A stretch of DNA of 64,000 nt from Rattus norvegicus (GCF_036323735.1 NC_086023.1:13359501-13423500); one strand, 5' to 3'; positions 44,850 to 56,255 are shown, numbered from the stretch's first letter. Numbers and translations are program-made. Notes: generated by a model from the letters alone, not told the origin.

Positions 44850-47050
44850 AAATTCAAAGATTCTAATCCAAAATTTTTAATTATTTCGTGTGATAGAGTC
44901 AGAAAATTTTAACATTCTTTAGCAGCTCCTTTTAGCATCTCCTGAAAAGAACCTGATGATCACAATGCTTCCTATGAAATTCCTGCTTCCAATGAGCTGG
45001 TCTAAGAGTATTCTTTCTCCTTTCCCAGAGTCCTTCCTTTCCAGTCTCCCTGGGTTACATTTGATTACTGGACAGTCTATCTATTCACCTGCATTACCCT
45101 TGCTACAGAAGTTGACTGCAACTCCCAAGCTACTACCATCAACCACTTTTGAAAGTTGGATAAAGAGAATTGATTATTTTAATACATAGACATGATAAAT
45201 GCTGGAGGATGTAGAAATGCTGACTCCCTTAATTTGATCATTACGCACAATGTACATGTATTGAACTAGCCTGCTTATGTGTATAAATATTGTATCAATT
45301 TTTAAAAGATTAAAATATGAATTCAATATTTAGCTTTGTAAATAAAGCTATGCCTAAGGTGATTATGCTTTGATTTGAATATAGCATATGAAACATACTG
45401 TTAAATTTTTATATTCACTGATTTCCTTGATAAATATTTACTGGGTTATTTGTCAAGCAAATATTTACTCAGTAAATATTTTAAAGCTTAGGAAAGTAAT
45501 ACCTTCTACAGTGCCCCAGGTTTCCTAGAAACATAAACAGTGTAAATATTCATCAGGATTCGTTTGTTCAAAGTAGAGACTGATTTGTCATTTCATCAGT
45601 TTTAAAAGCAGAAAGTACATTTTGGGGAGACTTTGAATAAAGCACTTTAGTTGTGTTCTGAGCAGGACCTTAGACTGGTCTTATGGTTAGGCATCTCAAG
45701 CATGCTGTCTTAAAAGGCATACACTTATTTGTATACTCCTAAAAGAATTTTTGAAGAATTATGTTTGTAATTATGCCCCCTTGATTTTTATTGTAAGCTT
45801 GGTAACAATGTTGGGCAATTGATCCAGTATTTACGCTTATGAGTTCATACCAAGTCCCAGTTTCCTAACAGCCTTCCCAACACCCAGCAAGCCCATAGGA
45901 TACTGATGAGGCACGATGGTATTGACTTTAGAAAAAGAACTCAATGATAAATGGGGCAAGTGAGGAAGAGGCAAGGATGGATGATGTCTAGGTTACTGCC
46001 TTGAGGACCTTGGATAAGGAGTGGTTCAAGATGAGGGAGACATAAAGGGAGGCAAAATGAGTTTGAGTCATATGGAAATATGAAATGATCTGTAAAGCTC
46101 AAGGCATCAGGAAAAATTCTACTGGTGAAGAAGGATGAGAATGTGTTCAAAGAGTAAAAATGGTGTAAAAGTTTCCATTTATATAACACTTAGATTCCTT
46201 TCAAAAGAGTCAGAATGTATAATACTTCTTTAAATGCCAATATTTACAATACACTGAAATGTATTCAAGGTTACAGTGAAAATCAGGACGGCACTTTTAA
46301 AAATGTGAGAAAATAATTCTTCAAATTCTTTTAGGTGCACACAAGTAGGTGTTTGAAGTGTGCTGCAGAAGAAATCACCATTAACAGTCTAACACAAAGA
46401 AGTTCTCATGTTAAATGATTTTCTTAGTAATAGTGAAGTCAAAGCTTTTTCAATTGCTGTCTATTTCAGCACCAAATTATTTGCTAGTATGCTTTGAATA
46501 GGAGGCCTCACCCCTTTGGTGACCTGGCAGAGCAGATGCCACAAATGTATACAGTTCCTGATCCTATGCGCTATGCTGCTTACTGTGCTACTCTTTCCCA
46601 TGTGTTTGTTAAGCTCAAGTCTTTTAGGCTGCTTCATATCCCGTCCATTAGCATCACTAATGAGCTCTACTGAAAAGTGGTTGCCATGAAGGGACTGAAA
46701 TTAGTCCCACTGTTAGCATTAGGCAGATGTGGTTAGCAGTGCGCTGCTCAGGAGGCTTTTCTCTGGGGACTCTCCATTCAGAGTGACCTGCAGGGAATGA
46801 GGAGGGGGACTAGTGTGAGGTCATAGAATCCAGTGGCTACCTTAGAGCAGGGATACCTAGAATACGAGTAGATGACTGCACACAACTTAAGTGAATGTAC
46901 AGGCAACTTCCTTTTTTGACAAATATTTAATGGACCCCAAGACTGAGCTGGACACCTTTGTAGACAATCAGCTAGTTAACGTTAAAGGGACTGTCTCACA
47001 TCCTATCTGACCACATGATGGGGCTTTTTTAAAAATAGCCCTGGAACTTG
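44850..47050. other. no gene recognised
   Basis: Single-copy-looking sequence. It contains an AT-rich hairpin with repeated forkhead-like motifs at 45432-45481 and one copy of a 48-bp dispersed duplication at 46885-46932. No supported gene. Confidence 0.45.
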
Positions 47051-47054
47051 TGTC

Positions 47055-47228
47055 TGGTAGCTCCAGTACCAGAGGCTGAGCTAAAAGCTGGGGCTAAAGC
47101 AAGAGGATGCTAAGTTCAAGGCAAGTTTGGGCTACATGGCAAGTCTGAGGCCATCTTGAATGCCAGTTTTGGCTACATAGGAAGTCTGAGGCCACCTTGA
47201 ACTGTATAGATCTTTCTGAAACAAAAAA
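47055..47228 (+). mobile_element. B1-related SINE (degenerate, partly doubled)
   Basis: GAGGCTGAGCTAAAAG, AGTTCAAGGCAAGTTTGGGC TACATGGCAAGTCTGAGGCC and a second GGCTACATAGGAAGTCTGAG GCC block resemble the 'agttcgaggccagcctgggctacat' core of 7SL-derived B1, present twice. A-rich end at 47220. Confidence 0.7.
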
Positions 47229-47777
47229 ATAAGTTATTCTAAATTCCCTGGTAACTGCTGTCACTATTCAGAGTAAGAACTCATATTAGCATACAGAAAA
47301 TTTTGGACTACCACATAAAATGGCAGATTTATCCAGAATCATGATAGTGAAAGTGTCCAAAAGAATCCAATGCCTACATGAGGTCAGGATAAGCTAGGCT
47401 AGGAATGGATGGCTACAAATGACTTAAGTGAGTGTGCAGGCAACTTTCCTTCTGACAGAGATTTAATGTGCTGGGTGGAGGAGACTCACATTTGTTTGTC
47501 GGTTACAGCAGAGTACTTGGAATCGTTCCTGGGAAGCACATGAACTGTGCACGCTAAGGCCGGCATTTGGTTTTCAATTTTGGCATCTCCTAGTAGGCTT
47601 CCCTGAATCTTCTGCCCTTATTTGAGAGTCCATGAGAGACTTTGCTGGACTCTTTTGTAGTGCACGGCAAACTTGGGTAATCTGAAAAAAACAGTGGGTA
47701 CAGAGATAAATTTTAGATTTTATGTTCAGTGGCCTCCTTTCTACACATTGTGTACAGCTGATGATGAAGCAGATATC

Positions 47778-47889
47778 ACCTTAAAGTGAGCATCTTAAAG
47801 TGACCACCTTAAAGTGAGCATCTTAAAGTGACCACCTTAAAGTGAGCATCTTAAAGTGACCATCTTAAAGTGACCATCTTAAAGTGATG
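47778..47889 (+). repeat. 14-bp minisatellite, 8 copies
   Basis: Eight tandem 14-mers of ACCTTAAAGTGAGC / ATCTTAAAGTGACC. The first six alternate between the two types, forming 28-bp higher-order units; the last two are of the second type. Very low divergence. Confidence 0.95.
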
Positions 47890-49103
47890 TGTGTTTCTCC
47901 CATGAGCTATTCCTATTGTACTCAAGGTCCTAGAAAGGTCTCAGTGTGAAGGAAGAGGATGTTTGCCTATACCAGTAATAAATGGCTTCAGTTGTCTAAG
48001 CTGAAAATTCCCCATGACTTTAAGGTTACCACCTTGAACAACTCATACATTTGTAGTCTATATCTTGCATGGGAAAATTCCTTAGCCACCCCAGCCCTCC
48101 AGAGGCCCCATTCCATGTGTACCTAGTTCTTCAGGGCACAAGACTATCATGCATATGAAGAATTTTATATTAACCATTTTAATAAGAAATAATTTCTGAA
48201 ATATGAGTATATCCCCAACTGAACCCCAAGTTAAGCCTTTTAAAGGAAAGTGATCACGATCAGTCAGTAATTATGGATGTACTGTGGTGCCAAGGTCTCC
48301 TGGTTTCCATAATTATAAGGTTTCTGGATACTGAGTTTTATCCTTAGGTCAAGATTTTGTATTTTGGGTGTGTTCTTAGACACAGTAATATAGCACTTCC
48401 CTCCTATCCATGATCTCACTTTACACATTTTAATTGCCTGTGATCAGCCATGACCCAAAAATAGCACATGGAAAACTCTAAATAACAAATTTGTAAGTTT
48501 AAATCATTATAGTCTATCATGATTATCATTAATTGTTGCCTTTAAGCTTTTTCCCGTGACTGGTTTATAAGTTAAATTTCATCAACGTATGTATAGGAAA
48601 AGCCATAGTGTGCATTAGTTTGATTTCATCTGGGAACATTGGGGAATGAGGGCTTAGTGCTGTATCATTGAGAAACTCTGGACATCTGTGGCAAGCCATC
48701 TTCTCCCTTCTGTATGTCTGCCCTCTAAGTTTCATGACAGCATCAGGAAATGAGGCACCCAACTGGTGGAAGGAAGTTGCTATTTAGATTACTGCACTAA
48801 TTATTAGAATGCTGTATTGATGGAGTAGACCAAAGTTCTCTTCTGACCACACTTTCTTTCCCTACTGTTCCTGGGTTAAGGAAAATTCTGTGTGTGCCTA
48901 TAGATGTACATGTGTAATTGGATCAGCCCTCAGACCACTTTCAAATTTCATTCACCTGTATGTTCTTTCCCACTAAAAAGAGCTCCTGGAGCAATAATCG
49001 ATTGCTTAGAACTCTTGCCACATGTAAAATGTCACAGTAAGTGAGCATGTATTTAAGGGCACTCATTTAAGAGTGTAGTCATTCAAAGTACTCAGTTTCC
49101 TTC
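47890..49103. other. no gene recognised
   Basis: No repeat or gene identified by eye. Confidence 0.45.
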
Positions 49104-49397
49104 CTAGAGTATTTGGCAAGAACTCTTCTCTCACGGGAAGAACGACTGCATTGGTTGATAACTGAAGTAGTTCACCAGAGTCTGCCTCCACTTGGTCTTG
49201 TCAGTCGCAGTGATCCTTCCGGCATGCAAGCAGACTACGAGAAGTTATTCAAGTCTTTCATGCTTCCCATAGCTAGCAAAGGACAATCTCCACCTGTCCT
49301 TTATATCCAGGTTCTGTTAAGAACTCTTCCCACAGTACAGATGCTCTTTAATCATCTGCTCCATGGCACTCTACACACATTGCAATACAGTTGAAAA
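49104..49397 (+). other. unidentified open frame after a splice-acceptor-like site (possible exon or retrocopy fragment)
   Basis: A 98-codon frame runs from about 49104 to a TGA just after 49394. It reads EYLARTLLSREERLHWLITE, then later SRSDPSGMQADYEKLFKSFM and VQMLFNHLLHGTLHTLQYS. There is no ATG near the beginning; instead TTTCCTTCCTAG at 49096-49107 looks like a 3' splice site. Composition is protein-like (mixed charged and hydrophobic, no simple repeat) and contains several CpGs unlike the flanks. I do not recognise a family. It could be a terminal exon, a retrocopy piece or chance. Confidence 0.35.
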
Positions 49398-49481
49398 CTG
49401 GGATGTGTCAGTTGCCTTGGTTAACGATGGGCCTCTTGACCAAGGCTCTCATTTTTACATATTTAATACTTAATGTAAGCC

Positions 49482-49635
49482 TTGAGCTGAGTGTATAGCT
49501 TCCTTGGTAGAGTGTTTGCCTAGCATGCCCAAAACCCTGGTGTCAAGCACTCATACCTGATCAAGCACTTAGGGGATGAAGACAGGCAGATCATAAGGCT
49601 AACCTGTGATGTGTGAGACTCTATATAAATATACA
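49482..49635 (+). mobile_element. B4 SINE (ID head plus B1-like body)
   Basis: GAGTGTATAGCTTCCTTGGT AGAGTGTTTGCCTAGCATGC matches the tRNA-derived ID head. It is followed by CACTTAGGGGATGAAGACAG GCAGATC, resembling the B1 body, and an AT-rich tail. Fusion of the two is typical of rodent B4. Confidence 0.7.
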
Positions 49636-49816
49636 AATATACATATCTATCTTATACATATGCATATCCATCAGTGCACATACATTGCCCAGGTAGAGCT
49701 TGTCCTTTGCTATCTATGGAAAGAGTAATCATTAAAAAATTGAATAAAGTCCCAGGGTCTGCTTACATGCCATGCAAGGAAGGATCTTTTGGAAGGAGGA
49801 AGGGTCACTTAGATTG

Positions 49817-49819
<3 letters not shown>

Positions 49820-49862
<43 letters not shown>
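49820..49862. repeat. (GT)n microsatellite
   Basis: About 21 uninterrupted GT units. Confidence 0.95.
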
Positions 49863-49864
<2 letters not shown>

Positions 49865-52195
49865 TTGAATACTTAGAAATCCCTTTTTGAATGTTTGAAT
49901 GGCTGAATATCCAAAATATTACTCTAGTGAGCTTTCAAAGCAGATCAACACACCTTCCAATAGGTGTCTCCTCTTCTTAGAGCATTATCATCGGTGAAAT
50001 GTGTGCATAACCATTAAGAGATTCATTAAATTTGAAATAATACCTGAAGAGCAGTCACTACACGATGAGGAAAGAGCTAGCTTTGCATTTATAAATGTTC
50101 CTAACTATCATAATTTGGAAACATTGTTTAACTCATTTTAATTGAAATCATTACTTCACATGAGCAAATCAGAAGCGAATTGCTCATGTGTTTAACTAAT
50201 GAACAGATGATGTACTGTGATTCAGAAGTCATTATTGAGTGTGAATATATTTTCATCACTGTATATATAAATAGTTGCATGCAGAGAATATAGATTTTAT
50301 TGCAATGGCTGCTATTGAAATTACTTTGACAAAATTTATTTCTACTAATTAATACAACTAGTTTATACAACTTCTCATCAATAAAATGAATCACTTTAAA
50401 ATGTATAATTGTGGGGCTAATGCATAGTTGAGAAAAGCTTTTGAGCAGATATATGCATATAATCTCTTCAAAGAGATTGCTTTGAGAAGGTATGTGATGA
50501 TAGCTATTTAAAGAAGTAGTTATGTGCATTGACCACCACCAGGACAGACTCAAAGACTGGAGTTGTCCTTTATGCGAAACTCAGACCAACTCTCGGCTGC
50601 CTTATCATCTGTGGTTGCAACCACTGTTTTAGAACTTCACAACTTATTTGCACCCAGCTTTCTGGAAGGCTGGGAGTGACCTCTTCTTCCTCAGCCCAGT
50701 GCCTAGTGTCTTCCAGACAGAGAGATGCAGTCTATCAAGGGAGGCTGGAGATCTGAGGAACTTCTTCCAAACTATGTCACACAAATGAAAGCTGAGGTAG
50801 ACTTTGTCATCAGTAAAGACTGAAGTGAATTCAGGACTTCACCCAAAGAAAATGGGTGAAAAGCCAAAGGATCAGCTATCTCTTTGGCTGATTATCTCCT
50901 GGTTCTCATGATTTGCTGTGATAAATATTTAATTCGTGAGGCTAAAAATTTGGTTGTCAGGTTTTAGATGTCTAAATGAAATGGAAAGCATGTTGTTAAT
51001 AGTTATAGCCAGGTGAACTGGCTTTTCCAAAATATTCTTTTCTTGAAGTAAAGAGCAGCATTCACTAGTGAAACAATGGTAACCATGAGACCGACTCACT
51101 GCAAAACCACTGTGTGCAGGAAAGATACATTAATGCGGAGCCCCTTGGCCTGCCAGATGAATAGTTTTCTTATTTCAGATAAGAAAGAAATAGTAACTGA
51201 ACATTGGTAGGCCATGCTTGCTTGGCATTGGAGACATAAGACTTGATTATATTCAGGGAGCCCATAGTCTAAAACAGGAAAAAGGGGTTGAAAGTTTTCT
51301 AGTTACCACACATGTCCCAGTCTTCTCCAGAGCAGGAATCCTCTCTCATGCTTAAAGCCTCAAAGAACAAATTTTTTTTGGAAGAATCAGATTGATCATG
51401 AGTTTCAACTACTCTTGATCCGTTATAGAGTCTATATCCACTCTCCTGGCCCTGCTCCTTCCCTCACACCCCTAGCATCTCAGATACCAGAACTGCAGGC
51501 TTCACCTAGGGCTACTGCACCAGAAGGGTTCATTCCCAGTCCATGGTATGTGGAGGCCCAAGCACCAGGTTCTTCTCTCTGCTGCTGCTCAGGGCTCTGG
51601 AGCAAAGCTGTTCCCCCAAAATGATCTCTACTTACTCTGCTCAGCCCTTCCTCTCATCTCCGACAAGGAAGAGGACATGGACTTCTGCCCACCTGTAGGG
51701 CCATAGCTCCCATGATATAACCTCCTGCCCTGCTTGCCTGGAGGTTGCTGAGCACACATTGGTATTATGGTGCTTGTTAGACCTCTCTCACCAACCTGGA
51801 ACCCAGGGTCTCTTTAGACATGTCTTACTAAAGGAATACACAGTGATGTGCTCTGAAGAGCTTGCCAAAAAGATGTGATTCTTCTCATTAAGCAAAGGCT
51901 GATTTTTCTCATCCTCCAGGTCACATGCTCTGTTACAGTCCCAAGACAAGGAAATAGAGTAGATTATATTCAGGAGTTACAATGGGAATGGTGGGGGATG
52001 GGAGAAGGGAGCGGCTGGAAACGTGCCTGAGTAAGAGGATGATTGTCACTGAGTCAGTCCCAGTTGGGTTCTTTAAGGTAAGTGGAACCTGAAGAGCAAA
52101 TTACAAGCTTTGCAACAGCAAGAAAGGGACCTATAAGAACTCTGAGTACATGCACATCTTATTAATTAGCTATGGAAGGTTGTTTGCTGTGGCAA
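49865..52195. other. no gene recognised
   Basis: Single-copy-looking sequence, AT-rich to about 50500 and more GC-balanced near 51440-51780. Open frames are short and unrelated to anything I recognise. Confidence 0.45.
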
Positions 52196-52200
52196 AGTCT

Positions 52201-52372
52201 CTGACCTTGAACTCTTCATATAGCCAAGGATTGCAGTGATCTTTGATCTCCTACTTCTACCTCCCAATATTGGGCATGTACCACCATCTTCAGTTTCATG
52301 TGGTGTTGGAAACTGATCCAAGGGCATGGTGTAAGCTAGGCTAACACTCTACCAACCATGCTAGATTCCCTG
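52201..52372 (-). mobile_element. B4 SINE, antisense
   Basis: Complement of B1 body (TGACCTTGAACTCTTCATAT, CTACCTCCCAATATTGGGCA TGTACCACCA) followed by complement of the ID head (GTGGTGTTGGAAACTGATCC AAGGGC, AAGCTAGGCTAACACTCTAC CAACC). Well-ordered though diverged. Confidence 0.8.
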
Positions 52373-52374
52373 TG

Positions 52375-53647
52375 GGAATTTTAACACTTTACACAACACT
52401 CATGTCTACCACTACTCAACAGGTACTGTTCAGCAAACTGGAGAACAAGCTTTTATGTAACCTGCCCCGAATCTCATGATATATCAAAGAAATGGCACTA
52501 AGACCATTTGGATAGTTTGGATTTAAAGCTTGTGTTCAATTTTTGCACTTACATACTTAAAATTATGGCTGTAAACAACAGGTGTCCACTGGACATTCTA
52601 GAACAAATGGGACTGGTATGGTTAAAATATCATTAATTTGGCCTTTACTCTCTAGACCTCAATACATGCAGCCATGGGAAATTTGCTATTTTTGTGTTTT
52701 GTTCACAAGCTGGATGCGCCATCTTTACAATCCTGAGCGCTGAGGTGTGCCCTGGCTGTGGCTAGAAAGGTCTGTCTGTCCCTGTGTCACTTTTCCCATT
52801 GTATACGTGTCATACTACTCAATTTCAGCAGTGGAACTTGAGGTCAAAAAGTAAGAAATTACAACTTCATGAAGAGAATGGCCAGTGCCTGAGTCTGAGA
52901 ATGGTGCACACAAGAGTCACTGGTACAAGGGAAGGGAAAAGCAACAAGATCCAAGATTAGCTGACTTTTAACCTGACTCATTTTAGGATTGTGTAGTCTT
53001 AGTTGTTTGCTGAGAAGAAGTGGAGAAGATGCGTCAGAAAGCTACAAAATCACCATGGATAGTCTACTTGACCTTTGAAAGTTAGAAGTTGGCTCGATTG
53101 TTGTGTGGAAAGAACAAGCATTACTCGAAAAGTAAGAAGAAATTTTGTAGGCTTTACAGTGTAATTGAGACCAGCTTCTCCCTGTTTTCTCTTTCCTAGA
53201 TAAAATGTAAGAAATCTTCATCCCCTCTGATCAGGGTACAGTAAAATGAGTATGAGATTCCTTTCCTATTTGTTCATGTGATTAACACACCTTTATAAAA
53301 AGGAATGATGAAGTACAAACTAAGTTCTCATGTCCTCTGAAGGGACAAGATCACGCGGTCATGATTTACTCCCCTCCACCTAAGCTGCAATGCTTCCCAA
53401 AGTAGATCATTTCCACTCTTTCCGAAAGCCAGGGCCTGATACCATGTCCAAATAATCTTTCTTCTCTGACCTTCTTGAGCCTCGTCGCCCTAGGTTCAAG
53501 GGGTTAAGAGGCCAGGTTTGTGCATAGATGGGGTGTACTTGAAGTGCGGGTATATGGGCTGGATATTCTCAGGTCAAAGGTGGGAGGAGGCAGTAGGAGA
53601 CAGTACGCTAGAGCCACCATGTTTAAGCACAGTGGTCTACATAGAAT
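52375..53647. other. no gene recognised
   Basis: No repeat or gene identified. Slightly richer in CpG from about 53340 onwards. Confidence 0.45.
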
Positions 53648-53663
53648 AAGAATTTTACATTTG
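53648..53663. repeat. 16-bp target-site duplication, left copy
   Basis: AAGAATTTTACATTTG, repeated exactly at 54288-54303 after an A-tail. Confidence 0.95.
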
Positions 53664-54287
53664 ACCCTTGGCAGGGAAGGGAGAGGCAAAGATTAAAACA
53701 GAGACTGAAGGAACACCCATTCAGAGCCTGCCCCACATGTGGCCCATACATATACAGCCACCCAATTAGACAAGATGGATGAAGCAAAGAAGTGCAGACT
53801 GACAGGAGCCGGATGTAGATCGCTCCTGAGAGACACAGCCAGAATACAGCAAATACAGAGGCGAATGCCAGCAGCAAACCACTGAACTGAGAATAGGTCC
53901 CCTATTGAAGGAATCAGAGAAAGAACTGGAAGAGCTTGAAGGGGCTCGAGACCCCAAAAGTACAACAATGTCAAGCAACCAGAGCTTCCAGGGACTAAGC
54001 CACTACCTAAAGACTATACATGGACTGACCCTGGACTCTGACCCCATAGGTAGCAATGAACATCCTAGTAAGAGCACCAGTGGAAGGGGAAGCCCTGGGT
54101 CCTGCTAAGACTGAAGCCCCAGTGAACTAGTCTATGGGGGGAGGGCGGCAATGGGGGGAGGGTTGGGAGGGGAACACCCATAAGGAAGGGGAGGGGGGAG
54201 GGGGATGTTTGCCCGGAAACCGGGAAAGGGAATAACACTCGAAATGTATATAAGAAATACTCAAGTTAATAAAAAAAAAAAAAAAAA
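53664..54287 (+). mobile_element. young 5'-truncated L1 (3' UTR only), sense
   Basis: Starts within the 3' UTR (CCTTGGCAGGGAAGGGAGAG), runs through the G-rich tract and ends AATAAA plus A-tail. Differs from the 3' UTR of the intact L1 (39682-40297) by only a scattering of bases. The perfect 16-bp duplication and long tail indicate a recent insertion. Confidence 0.96.
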
Positions 54288-54303
54288 AAGAATTTTACAT
54301 TTG
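54288..54303. repeat. 16-bp target-site duplication, right copy
   Basis: AAGAATTTTACATTTG, identical to 53648-53663. Confidence 0.95.
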
Positions 54304-54445
54304 GACGTCAAGGCCGTTCACAACACATGACCACCAACATGGAAGGGGTCATCTTGTTGTTTATTTCCTTAGCCCGGGAATGCTTAATTCCCAGGATAAT
54401 TGTCATGATCCGGTCTACTGACACTCCCGATTCACACCCTACAGA

Positions 54446-54462
54446 CTGTAGGGGGCGCTCTG
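54446..54462 (+). promoter_or_regulatory. CTCF-like motif
   Basis: CTGTAGGGGGCGCTCTG contains AGGGGGCGCT, the strongest part of the CTCF consensus. It lies in a small CpG-bearing single-copy stretch between two young L1 insertions. Motif match only; binding is not shown. Confidence 0.4.
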
Positions 54463-54585
54463 CAATTGACTGAAAACTACTGACCTGTATTCTCACCTCC
54501 AAATGCAGGAATTGAAGCCCAGCTCTTAAGCTAACAGCACTCCCAATTCAATACTGAAGCCCTTTGTTCACAGAACTGTAGATGA

Positions 54586-54600
54586 ATGTCTGTGAATTTT
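54586..54600. repeat. 15-bp target-site duplication, left copy
   Basis: ATGTCTGTGAATTTT, repeated at 56241-56255. It encloses the antisense L1 together with the ID element. Confidence 0.85.
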
Positions 54601-56111
54601 TTTTAATTTTTTTTTTATTAGCTTGAGTATTTCTTCTTTACATTTCGAGTGTTATTCCCCTTCCTGGTTTACAGGCCAACATCCCCCTCCCCCCTCCCCT
54701 TCCTTATGGGTGTTCCCCTCCCAACCCTCCCCCCATTGCCACCCTCCCCCCATAGTCTAGTTCACTGGGGGTTCAGTCTTAGCAGGACCCAGGGCTTCCC
54801 CTTCCATTGGTGCTCTTACCAGGATATTCATTGCTACCTATGGGGTCAGAGTCCAGGGTCAGTCCATGTCTTTAGGTAGTGGCTTAGTCCCTGGAAGCTC
54901 TGGTTGGTTGGCATTGTTGTACATATGGGGTCTCGAGCCCCTTCAAGCTCTTCCAGTTCTTTCTCTGATTCCTTCAACGGGGGTCCTATTCTCAGTTCAG
55001 TGGTTTGCTGCTGGCATTCGCCTCTGTATTTGCTGTATTCTGGCTGTGTCTCTCAGGAGCGATCTACATCCGGCTCCTGTCGGTCTGCACTTCTTTGCTT
55101 CATCCATCTTGTCTAATTGGGTGGCTGTATATGTATGGGCCACATGTGGGGCAGGCTCTGAATGGGTGTTCCTTCAGTCTCTGTTTTAATCTTTGCCTCT
55201 CCCTTCCCTGCCAAGGGTATTCTTGTTCCCCTTTTAAAGAAGGAGTGAAGCATTCACATTTTGATCATCCATCTTGAGTTTCATTTGTTCCATGCATCTA
55301 GGGTAATTCAAGCATTTGGGCTAACAGCCACTTATCAATGAGTGCATACCATGTGTGTTTTTCTGTGATTGGGTTACCTTACTCAGGATGATATTTTCCA
55401 GTTCCAACCATTTGCCTACGAATTTCATAAAGTCATTGTTTTTGATAGCTGAGTAATATTCCATTGTGTAGATGTACCACATTTTCTGTATCCATTCCTC
55501 TGTTGAAGGGCATCTGGGTTCTTTCCAGTTTCTGGCTATTATAAATAAGGCTGCTATGAACATAGTGGAGCACGTGTCTTTTTTATATGTTGGGGCATCT
55601 TTTGGGTATATGCCCAAGGAGGTATAGCTGGATCCTCAGGCAATTCAATGTCCAATTTTCTGAGGAACCTCCAGACTGATTTCCAGAATGGTTGTACCAG
55701 TCTGCAATCCCACCAACAATGGAGGAGTGTTCCTCTTTCTCCGCATCCTCGCCAGCATTTGCTGTCACCTGAGTTTTTGATCTTAGCCATTCTCACTGGT
55801 GTGAGGTGAAATCTCAGGGTTGTTTTGATTTGCATTTCCCTTATGACTAAAGATGTTGAACATTTCTTTAGGTGTTTCTCAGCCATTCAGCATTCCTCAT
55901 CTGTAAATTCTTTGTTTAGCTCTGAACTCCATTTTTTAATAGGGTTCTTTGTCTCCCTGCAGTCTAACTTCTTGAGTTCTTTGTATATTTTGGATATCTG
56001 TTGTAGGATTGGTAAAGATCTTTTCCCAGTCTGTTGGTTGCCGTTTTGTCCTAACCACAGTGTCCTTTGCCTTACAGAAGCTTTGCAGTTTTATGAGATC
56101 CCATTTGTCGA
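54601..56111 (-). mobile_element. young 5'-truncated L1, antisense (3' UTR and ORF2 C-terminus)
   Basis: T-rich tail 54598-54620, antisense 3' UTR to 55320, ORF2 C-terminal part 55321-56111 on the minus strand. It is truncated in ORF2 at a TTTGTCGA corresponding to 38778-38785 of the intact copy and joined directly to an ID element rather than to host DNA. The 3' UTR nearly mirrors the sense copy at 53664-54287. Confidence 0.93.
55321..56111 (-). pseudogene. L1 ORF2 C-terminal fragment
   Basis: Open pieces 55886-55554 and 55617-55321 encode the Cys-rich region and the C-terminus (EWIQKMWYIYTMEYYSAIKN), with one frameshift near 55615 and a small deletion near 55998. No enzymatic domain is included. 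Confidence 0.9.
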
Positions 56112-56211
56112 GGGGTTGGGGATTTAGCTCAGTGGTAGAGCACTTGCCTAGCAAGGGCAAGGCCCTGGGTTCGGTCCCCAGCTCTGAAGAAAAAAAAAAA
56201 AAAAAAAAAAA
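56112..56211 (+). mobile_element. ID SINE (BC1-derived) with A-tail
   Basis: GGGGTTGGGGATTTAGCTCA begins the 75-bp ID body. The A-box (TAGCTCAGTGGTAGAGC) and B-box (GGGTTCGGTCCC) are intact, and it ends in CTCTGAAG plus A22. ID elements are amplified strongly in rat, which supports the species call. Its orientation is opposite to the attached L1 and it has no target-site duplication of its own. Confidence 0.97.
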
Positions 56212-56240
56212 GGAATACCAGACAGTGATAATTCAGCTAT

Positions 56241-56255
56241 ATGTCTGTGAATTTT
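56241..56255. repeat. 15-bp target-site duplication, right copy
   Basis: ATGTCTGTGAATTTT, identical to 54586-54600. It is separated from the ID tail by about 29 bases of unknown origin (56212-56240). Confidence 0.85.

Noticed and set aside
47778..47889. Possible CRISPR-like direct repeat array
   Set aside because: Units are contiguous 14-mers with no spacers, in a mammalian genome: a minisatellite.
56112..56189. tRNA-like sequence with A and B boxes
   Set aside because: It is an ID SINE with an A-tail, not a functional tRNA gene.
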